NCBI GenBank assembly: GCA_021199275.1
Contig: JAJQIJ010000014.1
Location: 1-38,849, forward strand
Reading direction: 5' to 3'
DNA: 38,849 nucleotides
Source of the DNA: Clostridiales bacterium
GTDB taxonomy: Bacteria; Bacillota; Clostridia; Oscillospirales; Acutalibacteraceae
The position numbers and the translations under genes were made by a program. The notes under the pieces were generated by a model, which was not told where the DNA came from, did not search any database, and saw only the letters and a list, made by a program, of their open reading frames with translations. The stretch's first letter is position 1, and every line of letters begins with the position of its first letter. Below are positions 16,719-24,746 of this stretch, piece by piece.

Positions 16719-18539
16719 TTAGCTATTGTGGTAAAAATCATAAATGTCATTTGCGTTTTGCAGGCTTATGCCGGGGCATTGCTGCAATTGCTGCACGGCA
16801 GCGCCTTTTATGGCAGTTATTGTTTTAAAATGCTTTAAAAGCGCTTTCGCTTTTTTTTCGCCTATTCCGCTGATTTGCATCAGGCTTGACGAAAAAGAGC
16901 TTTTCTTGTGCTTTGCGTGGTGGTATGCCACCGAAAACCTGTGCACTTCTTCCTGAATTGATGACACAAGAGTAAAAGCCTGCCTGTTTGAGTTTATTTG
17001 AATTTCACCGCCGGTTGCGGCAATAGCCCTTGTTCTGTGCTTGGAATCTTTTACCATGCCAAACACAGGAATGTCAAGCGAAAATGATTTCAGCACCGGT
17101 ATAACTGCGTTTACCTGCGCCGCTGCGCCGTCAAGCAAAATAAGGTCCGGCAGAGTTTTGAAAGTTGAATTTTCGCCGTCGTTTAAATAATGTTCAAAGC
17201 GCCGCCTGAGCACCTCGTTCATTGAGCCGACGTCGTTTTGCCCCTCAAACCCTTTTATTGAAAAGCGTTTATATGCGCTTTTAAGCGGGCGGCCGTTTTG
17301 AAACACCACCATTCCCGCCACATTATCTGCGCCCGCAGTGTGCGAAATGTCATAGCTTTCAATATATTCCGGCGCATTTTTGAGCCCAAGCAGGTCTGCC
17401 AGCTCTTTTAAAGCCGCTAATTCCTTTCCCAGCCTGCCCTGATTTTGCGCTAAATGTTCGTTTGCGTTTTTTATGCACATGTTAAGAATTTTAAGCTGCT
17501 CGCCCCGCTGCGGGTAAAAAAATTCAACTTTTTTGCCCCGCATGCTTTCAAGAAATTGCTTTAACAGCTCTTCATCTTGTATATCGCCGTCTGTAACAAT
17601 TCTTGACGGCACCCTGCCGCGCAGGCTGTAATAGCGCTCTAAAAGTTCAAAACGTGCGCCGGGCATGTCGAAAACCGGGTCAATCAGCCAAAATTCGCTG
17701 TCTGTCAGGCGGTTGTTTTCAAACCTTAAAACTTCAAAACAGGCTTTGCTGTTTGAATTTACAATTGAAAAAACATCTTCGTCAGGGTAATTTACACTGA
17801 CAACCTTTTGTGTTTCTTCAAGGTTTTTTATGGCTTTTATTGTGTCGCGGGTCTTGGCGGCGTCTTCAAATAAAAGTTCGCGCGAATATTCGTTCATCTT
17901 TTCAGTCAGTTCGGCAACTGCCGTTTTGCTGCCGCCTTTTAAAAACGAACGCGCGGCGGTTATATTATTAGCATATTCCTCTTTGCTTATTCTGCCGGCG
18001 CAGGGCGCGCTGCACAGCCCCATAAAGCCGTTAAGGCACATTCGCGACTTGCCCCAGTCGCGCGGAAATTTTTTTGAACACCGCGGCAGCTTAAATATTT
18101 TAAGCGTTTCATCAAGCGCCTGCTTTACGGAAAAATTTGACACATAGGGGCCAATGTATTCCGCCCCGTCGTTTTCAATTCTTTTAGCTTCGCTGATTTT
18201 GGGAAATTCACCGGCGCTTATTTTAATATACCTATAGCCTTTGTCGTCTTTCAGCAGAATATTGTATTTCGGCATATGCTGTTTTATTAGAGAACATTCA
18301 AGCACCAGCGCTTCAAATTCCGTGTCAACAAGAATATAGTCAAAATCGTCAACATTCTGCACCATTTTGATTACCTTGGCAGAATGACTTTTGTTTGAAA
18401 TAAAATATGACGACACACGGTTTTTAAGCTTTTTTGCCTTGCCTATATAAATGATTTTTTTATCTTTGTTTTTCATTATATATACGCCGGGCTGCTGCGG
18501 CAGCGCCATTGCTTTTTTTCTTAGTTCTGCTAAAGTCAC
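16719..18539 (-). CDS. uvrC: Excinuclease ABC subunit C
   Basis: 606 residues from GTG 18539, chosen because GAGGGGG lies exactly 7 bases upstream; an ATG at 18581 opens the same frame but lies before that site. It makes both incisions in nucleotide excision repair with UvrA/UvrB. Domains in order: GIY-YIG nuclease (GVYIMKNKDKKIIYIGKAKKL, residues about 18-38), a cysteine-containing linker, a UVR helical pair around residue 200 (ELLFEDAAKTRDTI) that contacts UvrB, an RNase H-like C-terminal nuclease (SYDISHTAG, LLDGAAAQVNA), and a helix-hairpin-helix tail (ISGIGEKKAKALL). The length is standard. No uvrA or uvrB is nearby. Confidence 0.95.
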   Translation of the reverse strand: MTLAELRKKAMALPQQPGVYIMKNKDKKIIYIGKAKKLKNRVSSYFISNKSHSAKVIKMVQNVDDFDYILVDTEFEALVLECSLIKQHMPKYNILLKDDKGYRYIKISAGEFPKISEAKRIENDGAEYIGPYVSNFSVKQALDETLKIFKLPRCSKKFPRDWGKSRMCLNGFMGLCSAPCAGRISKEEYANNITAARSFLKGGSKTAVAELTEKMNEYSRELLFEDAAKTRDTIKAIKNLEETQKVVSVNYPDEDVFSIVNSNSKACFEVLRFENNRLTDSEFWLIDPVFDMPGARFELLERYYSLRGRVPSRIVTDGDIQDEELLKQFLESMRGKKVEFFYPQRGEQLKILNMCIKNANEHLAQNQGRLGKELAALKELADLLGLKNAPEYIESYDISHTAGADNVAGMVVFQNGRPLKSAYKRFSIKGFEGQNDVGSMNEVLRRRFEHYLNDGENSTFKTLPDLILLDGAAAQVNAVIPVLKSFSLDIPVFGMVKDSKHRTRAIAATGGEIQINSNRQAFTLVSSIQEEVHRFSVAYHHAKHKKSSFSSSLMQISGIGEKKAKALLKHFKTITAIKGAAVQQLQQCPGISLQNANDIYDFYHNS

Positions 18540-18611
18540 CGAAACACCCCCTCTTAAAAAATCAGCTTTAAAACAGCGCAAGGTTTATCTTGGCATTTTT
18601 ACCTATTACTT

Positions 18612-18645
18612 AAATAAAAAATGGCACAGTTACACCTGCACCATT
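18612..18645 (-). terminator. Terminator of the HPr gene
   Basis: On the minus strand a 9-bp stem with two G-T pairs (18645-18637 with 18628-18620) and an 8-base loop is followed by six T and ATTT. It separates the HPr gene from uvrC. Confidence 0.75.
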
Positions 18646-18671
18646 AAGTATATCATTTATTTATGACAACA

Positions 18672-18935
18672 TCAATCGGCAAAGCCGCTTTTTACCAGGG
18701 CAACAAGCTCGTCAACCGCAGTTTCCTCGTCTGTGCCGTCTGCAATAATTCGTATATCCGTGTTACCCATTATGCCAAGAGAAAGCACGCCTAAAAGCGA
18801 TTTGGCATTAACTCTTCTTTCTTCCTTTTCAACCCAAATGGAAGATTTGAATTCGTTAGCCTTTTGAATAAAGAAAGTTGCAGGGCGCGCATGAAGCCCC
18901 ACTTGATTTTCAACCCTTACATCTTTAACAAACAT
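18672..18935 (-). CDS. HPr family phosphocarrier protein
   Basis: 87 residues from ATG 18935 with AGAGAGG upstream; the frame continues 36 bases further but that part has no HPr likeness. The active site GLHARPA has His15, phosphorylated by enzyme I, and Ser46 in AKSLLGVLSLGI is at the position used by HPr kinase for carbon catabolite control in Bacillota. With His15 present it is HPr rather than Crh. It is monocistronic between its own promoter and terminator; no ptsI or hprK is in the window. Confidence 0.92.
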   Translation of the reverse strand: MFVKDVRVENQVGLHARPATFFIQKANEFKSSIWVEKEERRVNAKSLLGVLSLGIMGNTDIRIIADGTDEETAVDELVALVKSGFAD

Positions 18936-18992
18936 ACATATAACCTCTCTTAACCAGCAGCATATCTGCAAATTGGATTTTTACTTTTTATT

Positions 18993-19020
18993 ATTATATC
19001 ACTAATCTTAATTTTGTCTA
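18993..19020 (-). promoter_or_regulatory. Probable promoter of the HPr gene
   Basis: On the minus strand TAGACA (19020-19015), 16-base spacer, perfect TATAAT (18998-18993), giving a leader of about 50 bases. I saw no clear regulatory structure in that leader. Confidence 0.65.
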
Positions 19021-19179
19021 TAAATTGTGTAAAACTTCGTTTGTTCTGTTAAATTGACACAAAATATTCTTTTAACTTTTATGCAAAATTGACAAAGCAT
19101 TTTTGGTGAAAAGAGACAATAAATGGAATTATTTGAATAGGCCTTGCCGCCCCTTATTGAAAGGGACATTGCCCCTAAG

Positions 19180-19899
19180 TTATAAACCAAGCAGCCGGCG
19201 TTCCTCTTGCGTCAATTCGGCGCCTGCAAGCAAATCGCTGCGCCGCTCTTTTGTTCTTTTCAGCGATTGCAGGCGTCTCCAGCGTTTTATATTTTCATGG
19301 TGGCCGCTCAGCAGCACGTCAGGCACTTTTTTGCCGCGCCATTCATAGGGGTGCGTATATTGCGGGTATTCAAGCAGCGAATTAAAGTGGCTTTCGTCTG
19401 TAAAACACTCGTCGTCGCTCAACACGCCCGGCAGCATTCTTACCACCGCATCGGCAATAACAAGAGCGCCCGGCTCGCCGCCGGTCAGCACGTAGTCGCC
19501 AATTGAAATTTCTTCCGGCTTAAGCTCTTCAATAACCCGTTCGTCAACCCCCTCATAATGGCCGCAGAGCAGCGCAATAGAGTCCATTTTTGCCAACTCG
19601 CACACACGCTGCTGGGTCAGGGTTTTACCCTGAGGCGTAAGGTAAATTAAATGCGGCGCTGCGCCGAGCTGTGCCGAAAGTGCGCAATAGCAGTCATATA
19701 TTGGCTGCGCCTGCATTATCATTCCCCAGCCGCCGCCGTAAGGCGAATCGTCAACCCGCCTGTGCTTGTCCAGGGTGTAATTTCTTATGTCAGTGCATAC
19801 AATTTCAACTTTTCCCGCAGCGCGCGCCCGCCCGACAATGCTTTCTGAAAGGTATGCGTTGCACATTTCGGGAAACAGGGTAAGTATGTCAATTCTCAT
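19180..19899 (-). CDS. trmD: tRNA (guanine-37-N1)-methyltransferase
   Basis: 239 residues from ATG 19899 (AAAGGA seven bases upstream; a TTG one codon earlier is less likely). It methylates G37 next to the anticodon of several tRNAs and prevents frameshifting. SPOUT-class trefoil-knot motifs are visible: DDSPYGGGWGMIMQ, HYEGVDER, EISIGDYVLTGGEPGALV with the catalytic Asp, and HPYEWRGKKVPDVLLSGHH. Length is standard. It overlaps the rimM end by 11 bases. In many Bacillota rpsP precedes rimM and rplS follows trmD; neither is here. Confidence 0.96.
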   Translation of the reverse strand: MRIDILTLFPEMCNAYLSESIVGRARAAGKVEIVCTDIRNYTLDKHRRVDDSPYGGGWGMIMQAQPIYDCYCALSAQLGAAPHLIYLTPQGKTLTQQRVCELAKMDSIALLCGHYEGVDERVIEELKPEEISIGDYVLTGGEPGALVIADAVVRMLPGVLSDDECFTDESHFNSLLEYPQYTHPYEWRGKKVPDVLLSGHHENIKRWRRLQSLKRTKERRSDLLAGAELTQEERRLLGL

Positions 19900-20398
19900 C
19901 AAATAATCCTTTCATGTTTTGTATTGCTATATAAGACTGCTTTGCGTCTATTTCTTTAACAATTTCATTAATAAGCGGAACCAGCCGCAGCCCCTTGTCA
20001 GACTTTATTTCTAAAATATCAGACGCGCCGTAATTTTCAACCCCGCTTACCGTTCCGTATTCTTTTTTAGTTTCAATGTCAATTACCCGGCAGCCTATCA
20101 AGTCTGCTATAAAGTGCCGCCCTTTTTCAAGCGGCGCGTCAGACCTTTTGCACAAAAGAGCTTTGCCGCGCAGGGCTTCGGCGGCATTAATGTCGCTTAT
20201 TTCATCAAATTTAATTATTGCGCCGTTTTTTTGCCGGCGCACGCTTTTAACGGTTAGCTTTTCTTTGCCTTCGTCGTCAAGATAAAGCGCATTGAAAGCC
20301 GCTAAAAATTCAACGCCGTCGCACCACAGCTCTATTTTAACCTCGCCGCGCAGGCCGTGGGCAGAGGTGATTTTCCCAACTTCAAGAAATTCTTTCAT
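19889..20398 (-). CDS. rimM: Ribosome maturation factor (16S rRNA processing)
   Basis: 169 residues from ATG 20398 (AAAGGA upstream); an earlier ATG at 20419 would overlap the upstream transporter. RimM binds ribosomal protein S19 and helps assemble the 30S head. The N-terminal RimM domain begins with EVGKITSAHGLRGEVKI, and the C-terminal half is a PRC-barrel (DLIGCRVIDIETKKEYGTV, GLRLVPLINEIV). Partner and neighbour of trmD, as is usual. Confidence 0.94.
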   Translation of the reverse strand: MKEFLEVGKITSAHGLRGEVKIELWCDGVEFLAAFNALYLDDEGKEKLTVKSVRRQKNGAIIKFDEISDINAAEALRGKALLCKRSDAPLEKGRHFIADLIGCRVIDIETKKEYGTVSGVENYGASDILEIKSDKGLRLVPLINEIVKEIDAKQSYIAIQNMKGLFDEN

Positions 20399-20411
20399 CT
20401 TTTCATTCCTT

Positions 20412-21575
20412 TTAAACAAAACTGTGTTCTATGGTTATAACAGGCTTTATATTTTCATCTTGGGCAGCAAAAATTTCGCCAAGCTCATCTAAAATCTGCC
20501 TGTTGTCTTTTTTATAATTGTGCGGAATTACCAAATCAAAAATATAGCTTTTATGCCCGCCCTTTTCAGCCATTCTGAAATCGTGCAGCGAAAAATTCAA
20601 ATCATAATTTTTTATAATTTTTTCAGCTTGCGCTTTTGCCGAAAGCAGCTTTTCGTTGTCAACTTCAACAGGGTCCATATGAATGCAAATCATCAGCTTT
20701 TGTTCGCGGCTGATTTTCTTTTCCACCGCGTCAATTATGTTATGCACGCTTACTATGTCTGCCCCGGCGGAAACTTCTGCATGGGCAGACGCGAAATACT
20801 TGTTTGCACCATAGCTGTGTATTATTATGTCGTGCACGCCGTAAATGCCGTCTGCCTCTAAAATGGTTTTTTCAATGCTGCTGACAAGCTCTTTGTCAGG
20901 CGCTTTGCCAAGCAAATTGCTGATTATTTCACCAAGCAGCTTGCAGCCCTCTGCAAATATAATTATTGATATAACTATGCCTATAATACCGTCTGCCCGG
21001 CTGAAAGATGTAAAAGACGAAATCAGAAACGCAGCAACGGCGCCAAGTGTTGTAATGCAGTCAGACAGGCTGTCTGTTTTTACAGCCTTCATATTAATGT
21101 TTCCGGTAAATTTATAAAGTCTGTCGTTAAAAAATGCAAGCCAAAGTTTAACAACCACAGCGCCGGCCATAATTATGAGCGAGAGCGTGCTGAATTTAAC
21201 ATCTGTCGGCGTAATGATTTTTTCAACGCTGCTTTTGGCAAGCTCAAACCCCATAATCAAAATAAAAAACGACACAATCATTGCGCTTATATATTCCATT
21301 CTGCCGTGGCCAAACGGGTGTTCGTCGTCAACCGGCTTTTTGGACATTTTTGTGCCGAATATAGTTATAAGCCCGCCCGCTGCGTCTGAAAGGTTGTTAA
21401 AAGCGTCTGAAATAATTGAAACAGCGCCGCTTATTGCGCCTGCGGCAATTTTGAAAATAAAAAGCAAAATATTTGCGCAAACAGACGCGCCGCCGGAAAC
21501 GAGTGCGCCCGCTTCGCTGCGAGCTTGTTTGTCAGCGCTCTTTTTTTTGATTTTTTCAATAAAAAATCTTGTCAC
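20412..21575 (-). CDS. Cation diffusion facilitator family transporter
   Basis: 387 residues from GTG 21575, with GGAGG seven bases upstream. The frame is open to an ATG at 21665, but that stretch contains the likely promoter. It is an inner-membrane antiporter expelling divalent metals such as Zn, Fe or Mn. Several hydrophobic helices are seen; SDAFNNLSD and the DDEHPFGHGRMEY motif carry the Asp/His metal-site residues of the family, and a soluble C-terminal domain (from about residue 220) has the ferredoxin-like regulatory fold with HAEVSAG and HDFRM. The family is clear; the metal cannot be told. It is upstream of rimM with a 13-base gap, so may be co-transcribed. Confidence 0.92.
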   Translation of the reverse strand: MTRFFIEKIKKKSADKQARSEAGALVSGGASVCANILLFIFKIAAGAISGAVSIISDAFNNLSDAAGGLITIFGTKMSKKPVDDEHPFGHGRMEYISAMIVSFFILIMGFELAKSSVEKIITPTDVKFSTLSLIIMAGAVVVKLWLAFFNDRLYKFTGNINMKAVKTDSLSDCITTLGAVAAFLISSFTSFSRADGIIGIVISIIIFAEGCKLLGEIISNLLGKAPDKELVSSIEKTILEADGIYGVHDIIIHSYGANKYFASAHAEVSAGADIVSVHNIIDAVEKKISREQKLMICIHMDPVEVDNEKLLSAKAQAEKIIKNYDLNFSLHDFRMAEKGGHKSYIFDLVIPHNYKKDNRQILDELGEIFAAQDENIKPVITIEHSFV

Positions 21576-21636
21576 AATTATTCCTCCGGGGTTAAACGGA
21601 ACAGGGCGGCATGGCGCACAGCCGTTTATTTGGTAT

Positions 21637-21665
21637 ATCATAACATAAAAACCGTGTTTTAACAA
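21637..21665 (-). promoter_or_regulatory. Probable promoter of the CDF-rimM-trmD operon
   Basis: On the minus strand TTGTTA (21665-21660), 17-base spacer, TATGAT (21642-21637). The leader to the GTG start is about 55 bases. Confidence 0.6.
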
Positions 21666-21789
21666 TATAACTTAAAAAAATGTTTTCTGCCTCTGCTGAC
21701 GGCGGTGTGCGATTTTTAATTAGCAGTCAGCCCAATATTGCGCAGAAAGCTGACTTTATTTTCTGCTTTTACCCCGAAAGTATTTATGC
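21666..21789. other. Intergenic stretch with weak inverted repeats
   Basis: Non-coding DNA between divergent promoters. It holds a 7-bp inverted repeat (GCAGAAA 21742-21748 with TTTCTGC 21760-21766) with an 11-base loop and no T run directly after. I recognise no riboswitch or metal-box motif. Confidence 0.3.
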
Positions 21790-21818
21790 TTGCTGTTTTT
21801 TACGGCGAATGTTATAAT
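21790..21818 (+). promoter_or_regulatory. Probable promoter of the flavoprotein gene
   Basis: TTGCTG (21790-21795), 17-base spacer, perfect TATAAT (21813-21818). Transcription near 21825 gives a leader of about 20 bases. Confidence 0.6.
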
Positions 21819-21846
21819 TAAAATAAAAAAAGAAAAGAGCGGGGCA

Positions 21847-22398
21847 ATGGAAAATTTGTTAATAATTAACGCTTCACCGCGTGAAAACGGCGTGTGCAGC
21901 GAACTTATAAAGCAGATAAAGCCGTATTTTATTGACTGCAAAACAATTCAATATGACGCTTATACGCTTGCCGCTGCGCCATGCAACGACTGCAAGTATT
22001 GCGAATACCACAACGGCTGTGCAAATTCAGACCTTGACGTGTTTTTTGAAGATTTTGAAGACGCTGATTACATAATTTTCGTGTCTCCTGTTTATAACAA
22101 TTTCTTTCCTGCGCCCATGAAAGCCATTATAGACAGGTTTCAAAGATATTACAGCCTGCGTTTTAAGCTGGGCGCTAAAGAGCCCGTGAAAAAGCCCAAA
22201 AGGGTGGGCGCGGTTATCGTTTCCGGCTCTAACGCGCGTGTGGCTGCTGACTATATGACTAACACGCTCAAACAGGCGTTTGCAGTTTTAAACGGGCGTG
22301 TGCTTGCAAGATATTACATTCCGAACACAGATATCGGCAGATATACCTTTAACAATGTAGAGCTGCAAAAATTCATAAATCAAATGAAATCCGTTTAA
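21847..22398 (+). CDS. Flavodoxin-fold NAD(P)H-dependent reductase, iron-sulfur flavoprotein-like
   Basis: 183 residues from ATG 21847; the frame opens at 21790 but that part is promoter. The N-terminal LLIINASPRENGVCSELI is the FMN phosphate loop of the NADPH-dependent FMN reductase family, and SPVYNNFFPAPMKAIIDRF is its second flavin segment. Four cysteines at 46, 49, 52 and 58 form CX2CX2CX5C, the compact motif that binds a 4Fe-4S cluster in archaeal and clostridial iron-sulfur flavoproteins (Isf). Such proteins pass electrons in anaerobes, possibly to detoxify oxygen species. Many relatives keep these cysteines without proof of a cluster, so that part is inference. A single gene with its own promoter. 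Confidence 0.85.
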   Translation: MENLLIINASPRENGVCSELIKQIKPYFIDCKTIQYDAYTLAAAPCNDCKYCEYHNGCANSDLDVFFEDFEDADYIIFVSPVYNNFFPAPMKAIIDRFQRYYSLRFKLGAKEPVKKPKRVGAVIVSGSNARVAADYMTNTLKQAFAVLNGRVLARYYIPNTDIGRYTFNNVELQKFINQMKSV

Positions 22399-22407
22399 TT
22401 TATATTA

Positions 22408-22436
22408 TTGATTATAGATAAGAGTTATGATATAAT
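22408..22436 (+). promoter_or_regulatory. Sigma-A type promoter of the ruvCAB operon
   Basis: TTGATT (22408-22413), 17-base spacer, perfect TATAAT (22431-22436) with an extended -10 TGA just before it. No LexA box (GAAC-N4-GTTC) is seen over it, so SOS control is not evident. Confidence 0.8.
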
Positions 22437-22465
22437 CGACTTTATTAAAACAAGGCGGGGCAGCT

Positions 22466-22966
22466 ATGGTTATTTTGGGAATAGACCCGGGCTATGCAAT
22501 AGTGGGCTGGGGGGCCGTTCAATATAATTCCAACAATTTTAAAGTTATTGATTACGGTGCTGTTACAACGCCGGCGCACACTGAATTTACCGGCCGGCTT
22601 GAACAGATTTATTTACAGCTTGATTCAATTATAAAGCAAATTAAGCCGGGCGCAATCAGCATGGAAAAGCTGTTTTATAACACCAACGCCAAAACTGTTA
22701 TTGACGTTGCGCAGGCAAGGGGGGTAATAGCCCTAACAGCGCGGCTTAATAAAATTCAAATTTTTGAATATACGCCGTTGCAAATAAAACAGTCTGTTAC
22801 AGGCTATGGCAGGGCAGACAAAAGGCAGGTTCAGGAACTTACTAAAATTATTCTTAATTTGAAGTCCATTCCCAAGCCGGACGACACGGCAGACGCGCTT
22901 GCAGTGGCAATCTGCCACGCCCATTCAAGCGGCAGTCTATTGGGCAGATTTAACGGGGTGAAATAA
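22466..22966 (+). CDS. ruvC: Holliday junction resolvase RuvC
   Basis: 166 residues. It nicks Holliday junctions symmetrically with RuvAB. The four acidic catalytic residues are visible: Asp7 in GIDPG, Glu67 in SMEKLFY, and Asp140/Asp143 in KPDDTADALAVA. The QSVTGYGRADKRQV segment is the DNA-contact loop. It lies first in ruvC-ruvA-ruvB, with ruvA starting 2 bases after its stop. Confidence 0.96.
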   Translation: MVILGIDPGYAIVGWGAVQYNSNNFKVIDYGAVTTPAHTEFTGRLEQIYLQLDSIIKQIKPGAISMEKLFYNTNAKTVIDVAQARGVIALTARLNKIQIFEYTPLQIKQSVTGYGRADKRQVQELTKIILNLKSIPKPDDTADALAVAICHAHSSGSLLGRFNGVK

Positions 22967-22967
22967 A

Positions 22968-23573
22968 TTGATTTACAGTTTAAAAGGAAAACTCATATAT
23001 AATGATTCAAATTTTTTGGTAATAGAATGCGGCGGAGTCGGCTTTAAATGCTATACTTCGCTTGTAAGCGCAAAAAAAGTCGGGCAAACCGGCAGCGAGG
23101 TCAGCGTGTTTACTTATCTGAGCGTGCGTGAAGACGCGCTTGATTTGTTTGCGTTTGCAAGCGTTGACGAACTTGAATTTTTCAAGCTTTTGATAAATGT
23201 TTCCGGTGTTGGGCCGAAAGCTGCCGTTGCCGTTTTGTCTTTGCTTGAGCCGCAGCAGCTTGTGCTTGCAATAGCCGCCGGAGACGTTAAGGCAATTACC
23301 CGCGCAAACGGCATTGGCAAAAAAACCGCTGAAAGAATAGTGCTTGAACTAAAAGACAAGGTTGCGTCTCTTGCAGCCGGCGAAGAAATAGGCACTGTCA
23401 TGGAAGTGGCGGCGGCAGGCGATTCATCTGCCGCCGGTGAAGCCGTTGAAGCGTTGACTTCGCTTGGCTTTACGCAAAGCGATTCCGCAAAAGCGGTTGC
23501 AGCGCTTGACAAAAGCCTTTCGTCAGACGAACTTATTCGCCTTGCGCTGCGCAGCCTTTCAAAAAATCTTTAA
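22968..23573 (+). CDS. ruvA: Holliday junction DNA helicase subunit RuvA
   Basis: 201 residues from a TTG start at 22968 (GGGGTGA six bases upstream). The tetrameric protein binds the four-way junction and loads RuvB. N-terminal OB fold (MIYSLKGKLIY, ECGGVGFKCYTS), a helix-hairpin-helix pair (LINVSGVGPKAAVAVL, ITRANGIGKKTAERIVLELKDKV), a flexible Ala/Glu linker, and a C-terminal domain that contacts RuvB (EAVEALTSLGFT). The TTG gives the expected N-terminus exactly. Confidence 0.96.
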   Translation: MIYSLKGKLIYNDSNFLVIECGGVGFKCYTSLVSAKKVGQTGSEVSVFTYLSVREDALDLFAFASVDELEFFKLLINVSGVGPKAAVAVLSLLEPQQLVLAIAAGDVKAITRANGIGKKTAERIVLELKDKVASLAAGEEIGTVMEVAAAGDSSAAGEAVEALTSLGFTQSDSAKAVAALDKSLSSDELIRLALRSLSKNL

Positions 23574-23600
23574 AACTATTTCATATTTCGGGAGATAATT

Positions 23601-24632
23601 ATGAGTGAAATGGATTTTGAAAACAGAATTGTTTCAAATGAATTCAGCCAGACAGACGGCGACATTGAAAATAGCCTGCGCCCAAAAACACTAAGTGAAT
23701 ATGTGGGGCAGGAAAAGGTCAAGGAAAATCTGTCTGTTTATATAGACGCAGCGCGTACACGCGGCGAAGCGCTTGACCATGTGCTTCTTTACGGCCCGCC
23801 CGGGCTCGGCAAAACAACGCTTGCCGGCATAATTGCAAACGAAATGAATGTTAACATAAGAATAACCAGCGGCCCTGCAATTGAAAAACAGGGAGACCTT
23901 GCCGCGCTGCTTACAAACCTGCAAGAAGGCGATGTGCTGTTTATTGATGAAATACACAGGCTCAACCGCACTGTGGAAGAAATTCTTTATCCTGCAATGG
24001 AAGACAGGGCGCTTGACATTATAATAGGCAAGGGGCCGTCTGCGCGTTCAATAAGGCTTGACTTGCCTAATTTCACGCTTGTGGGCGCCACCACGCGCGC
24101 AGGCCAGCTTTCCGCCCCGTTAAGAGACAGGTTTGGCATTATATTGCGCTTGGAACTCTATTCGCCAGATGAACTTATGACTATTGTTAATCGCAGCGCG
24201 CAGATTTTGAATATTGATGTTGCTGAAAACGGCGCGCGGCAAATCGCCATGCGTTCGCGCGGTACGCCCAGAATCGCAAACCGCCTGTTAAAACGCAGCC
24301 GTGACTTCGCCGAAGTCAGGTATAACGGCGTTATAACAGACGAATCTGCGTCAGACGCGCTGTCAAAAATGGAAATAGACGAGCTTGGGCTTGATTCAAT
24401 AGACAGGCGGCTGCTGCTTACAATGATTAGAAATTTCGGCGGCGGCCCGGTCGGGCTGGAAACCATTGCGGCTGCCGTTGGCGAAGAGGCCGTAACTATT
24501 GAAGACGTTTATGAGCCCTATTTAATGCAAATAGGCTTTTTAAGCCGAACTCCGCGCGGCAGGTGCGCAACGCCGCTTGCATATAAACACCTGGGGCTTG
24601 AATCGCCTGACACGCAGCAGTCCTTACTTTAA
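23601..24632 (+). CDS. ruvB: Holliday junction branch migration helicase RuvB
   Basis: 343 residues. Hexameric AAA+ motor that drives branch migration. Visible: [18 protein letters not shown], Walker [10 protein letters not shown], Walker B FIDEIHRL, sensor 1 [18 protein letters not shown], the arginine-rich [17 protein letters not shown], and the winged-helix DNA-binding C-terminus ending [17 protein letters not shown]. Length is standard. GGGAG lies upstream of the ATG. About 114 non-coding bases follow, with no clear terminator. Confidence 0.97.
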   Translation: MSEMDFENRIVSNEFSQTDGDIENSLRPKTLSEYVGQEKVKENLSVYIDAARTRGEALDHVLLYGPPGLGKTTLAGIIANEMNVNIRITSGPAIEKQGDLAALLTNLQEGDVLFIDEIHRLNRTVEEILYPAMEDRALDIIIGKGPSARSIRLDLPNFTLVGATTRAGQLSAPLRDRFGIILRLELYSPDELMTIVNRSAQILNIDVAENGARQIAMRSRGTPRIANRLLKRSRDFAEVRYNGVITDESASDALSKMEIDELGLDSIDRRLLLTMIRNFGGGPVGLETIAAAVGEEAVTIEDVYEPYLMQIGFLSRTPRGRCATPLAYKHLGLESPDTQQSLL

Positions 24633-24746
24633 TTTTCTTTTGTTCAAAACTGCTTAAATTAATTGTTTTTAAACTTTGTGAAAAATGTGAAGCTTCAGCC
24701 TTTCGCTTGGCGCGCATTTTTAAAATTATGTTAGAGGGTGTTATTA

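Noticed and set aside
18550..18611. Promoter for uvrC
   Set aside because: A start after the HPr terminator is expected, but the best boxes on the minus strand are poor matches, so none is called.
21175..21648. Plus-strand ORF of 157 codons opposite the CDF gene
   Set aside because: Antisense shadow of a membrane protein gene, whose hydrophobic codons give hydrophobic antisense frames.
24633..24746. Promoter or terminator between ruvB and glmM
   Set aside because: AT-rich with several partial matches, but no hairpin with a T run and no box pair with proper spacing that I could defend.
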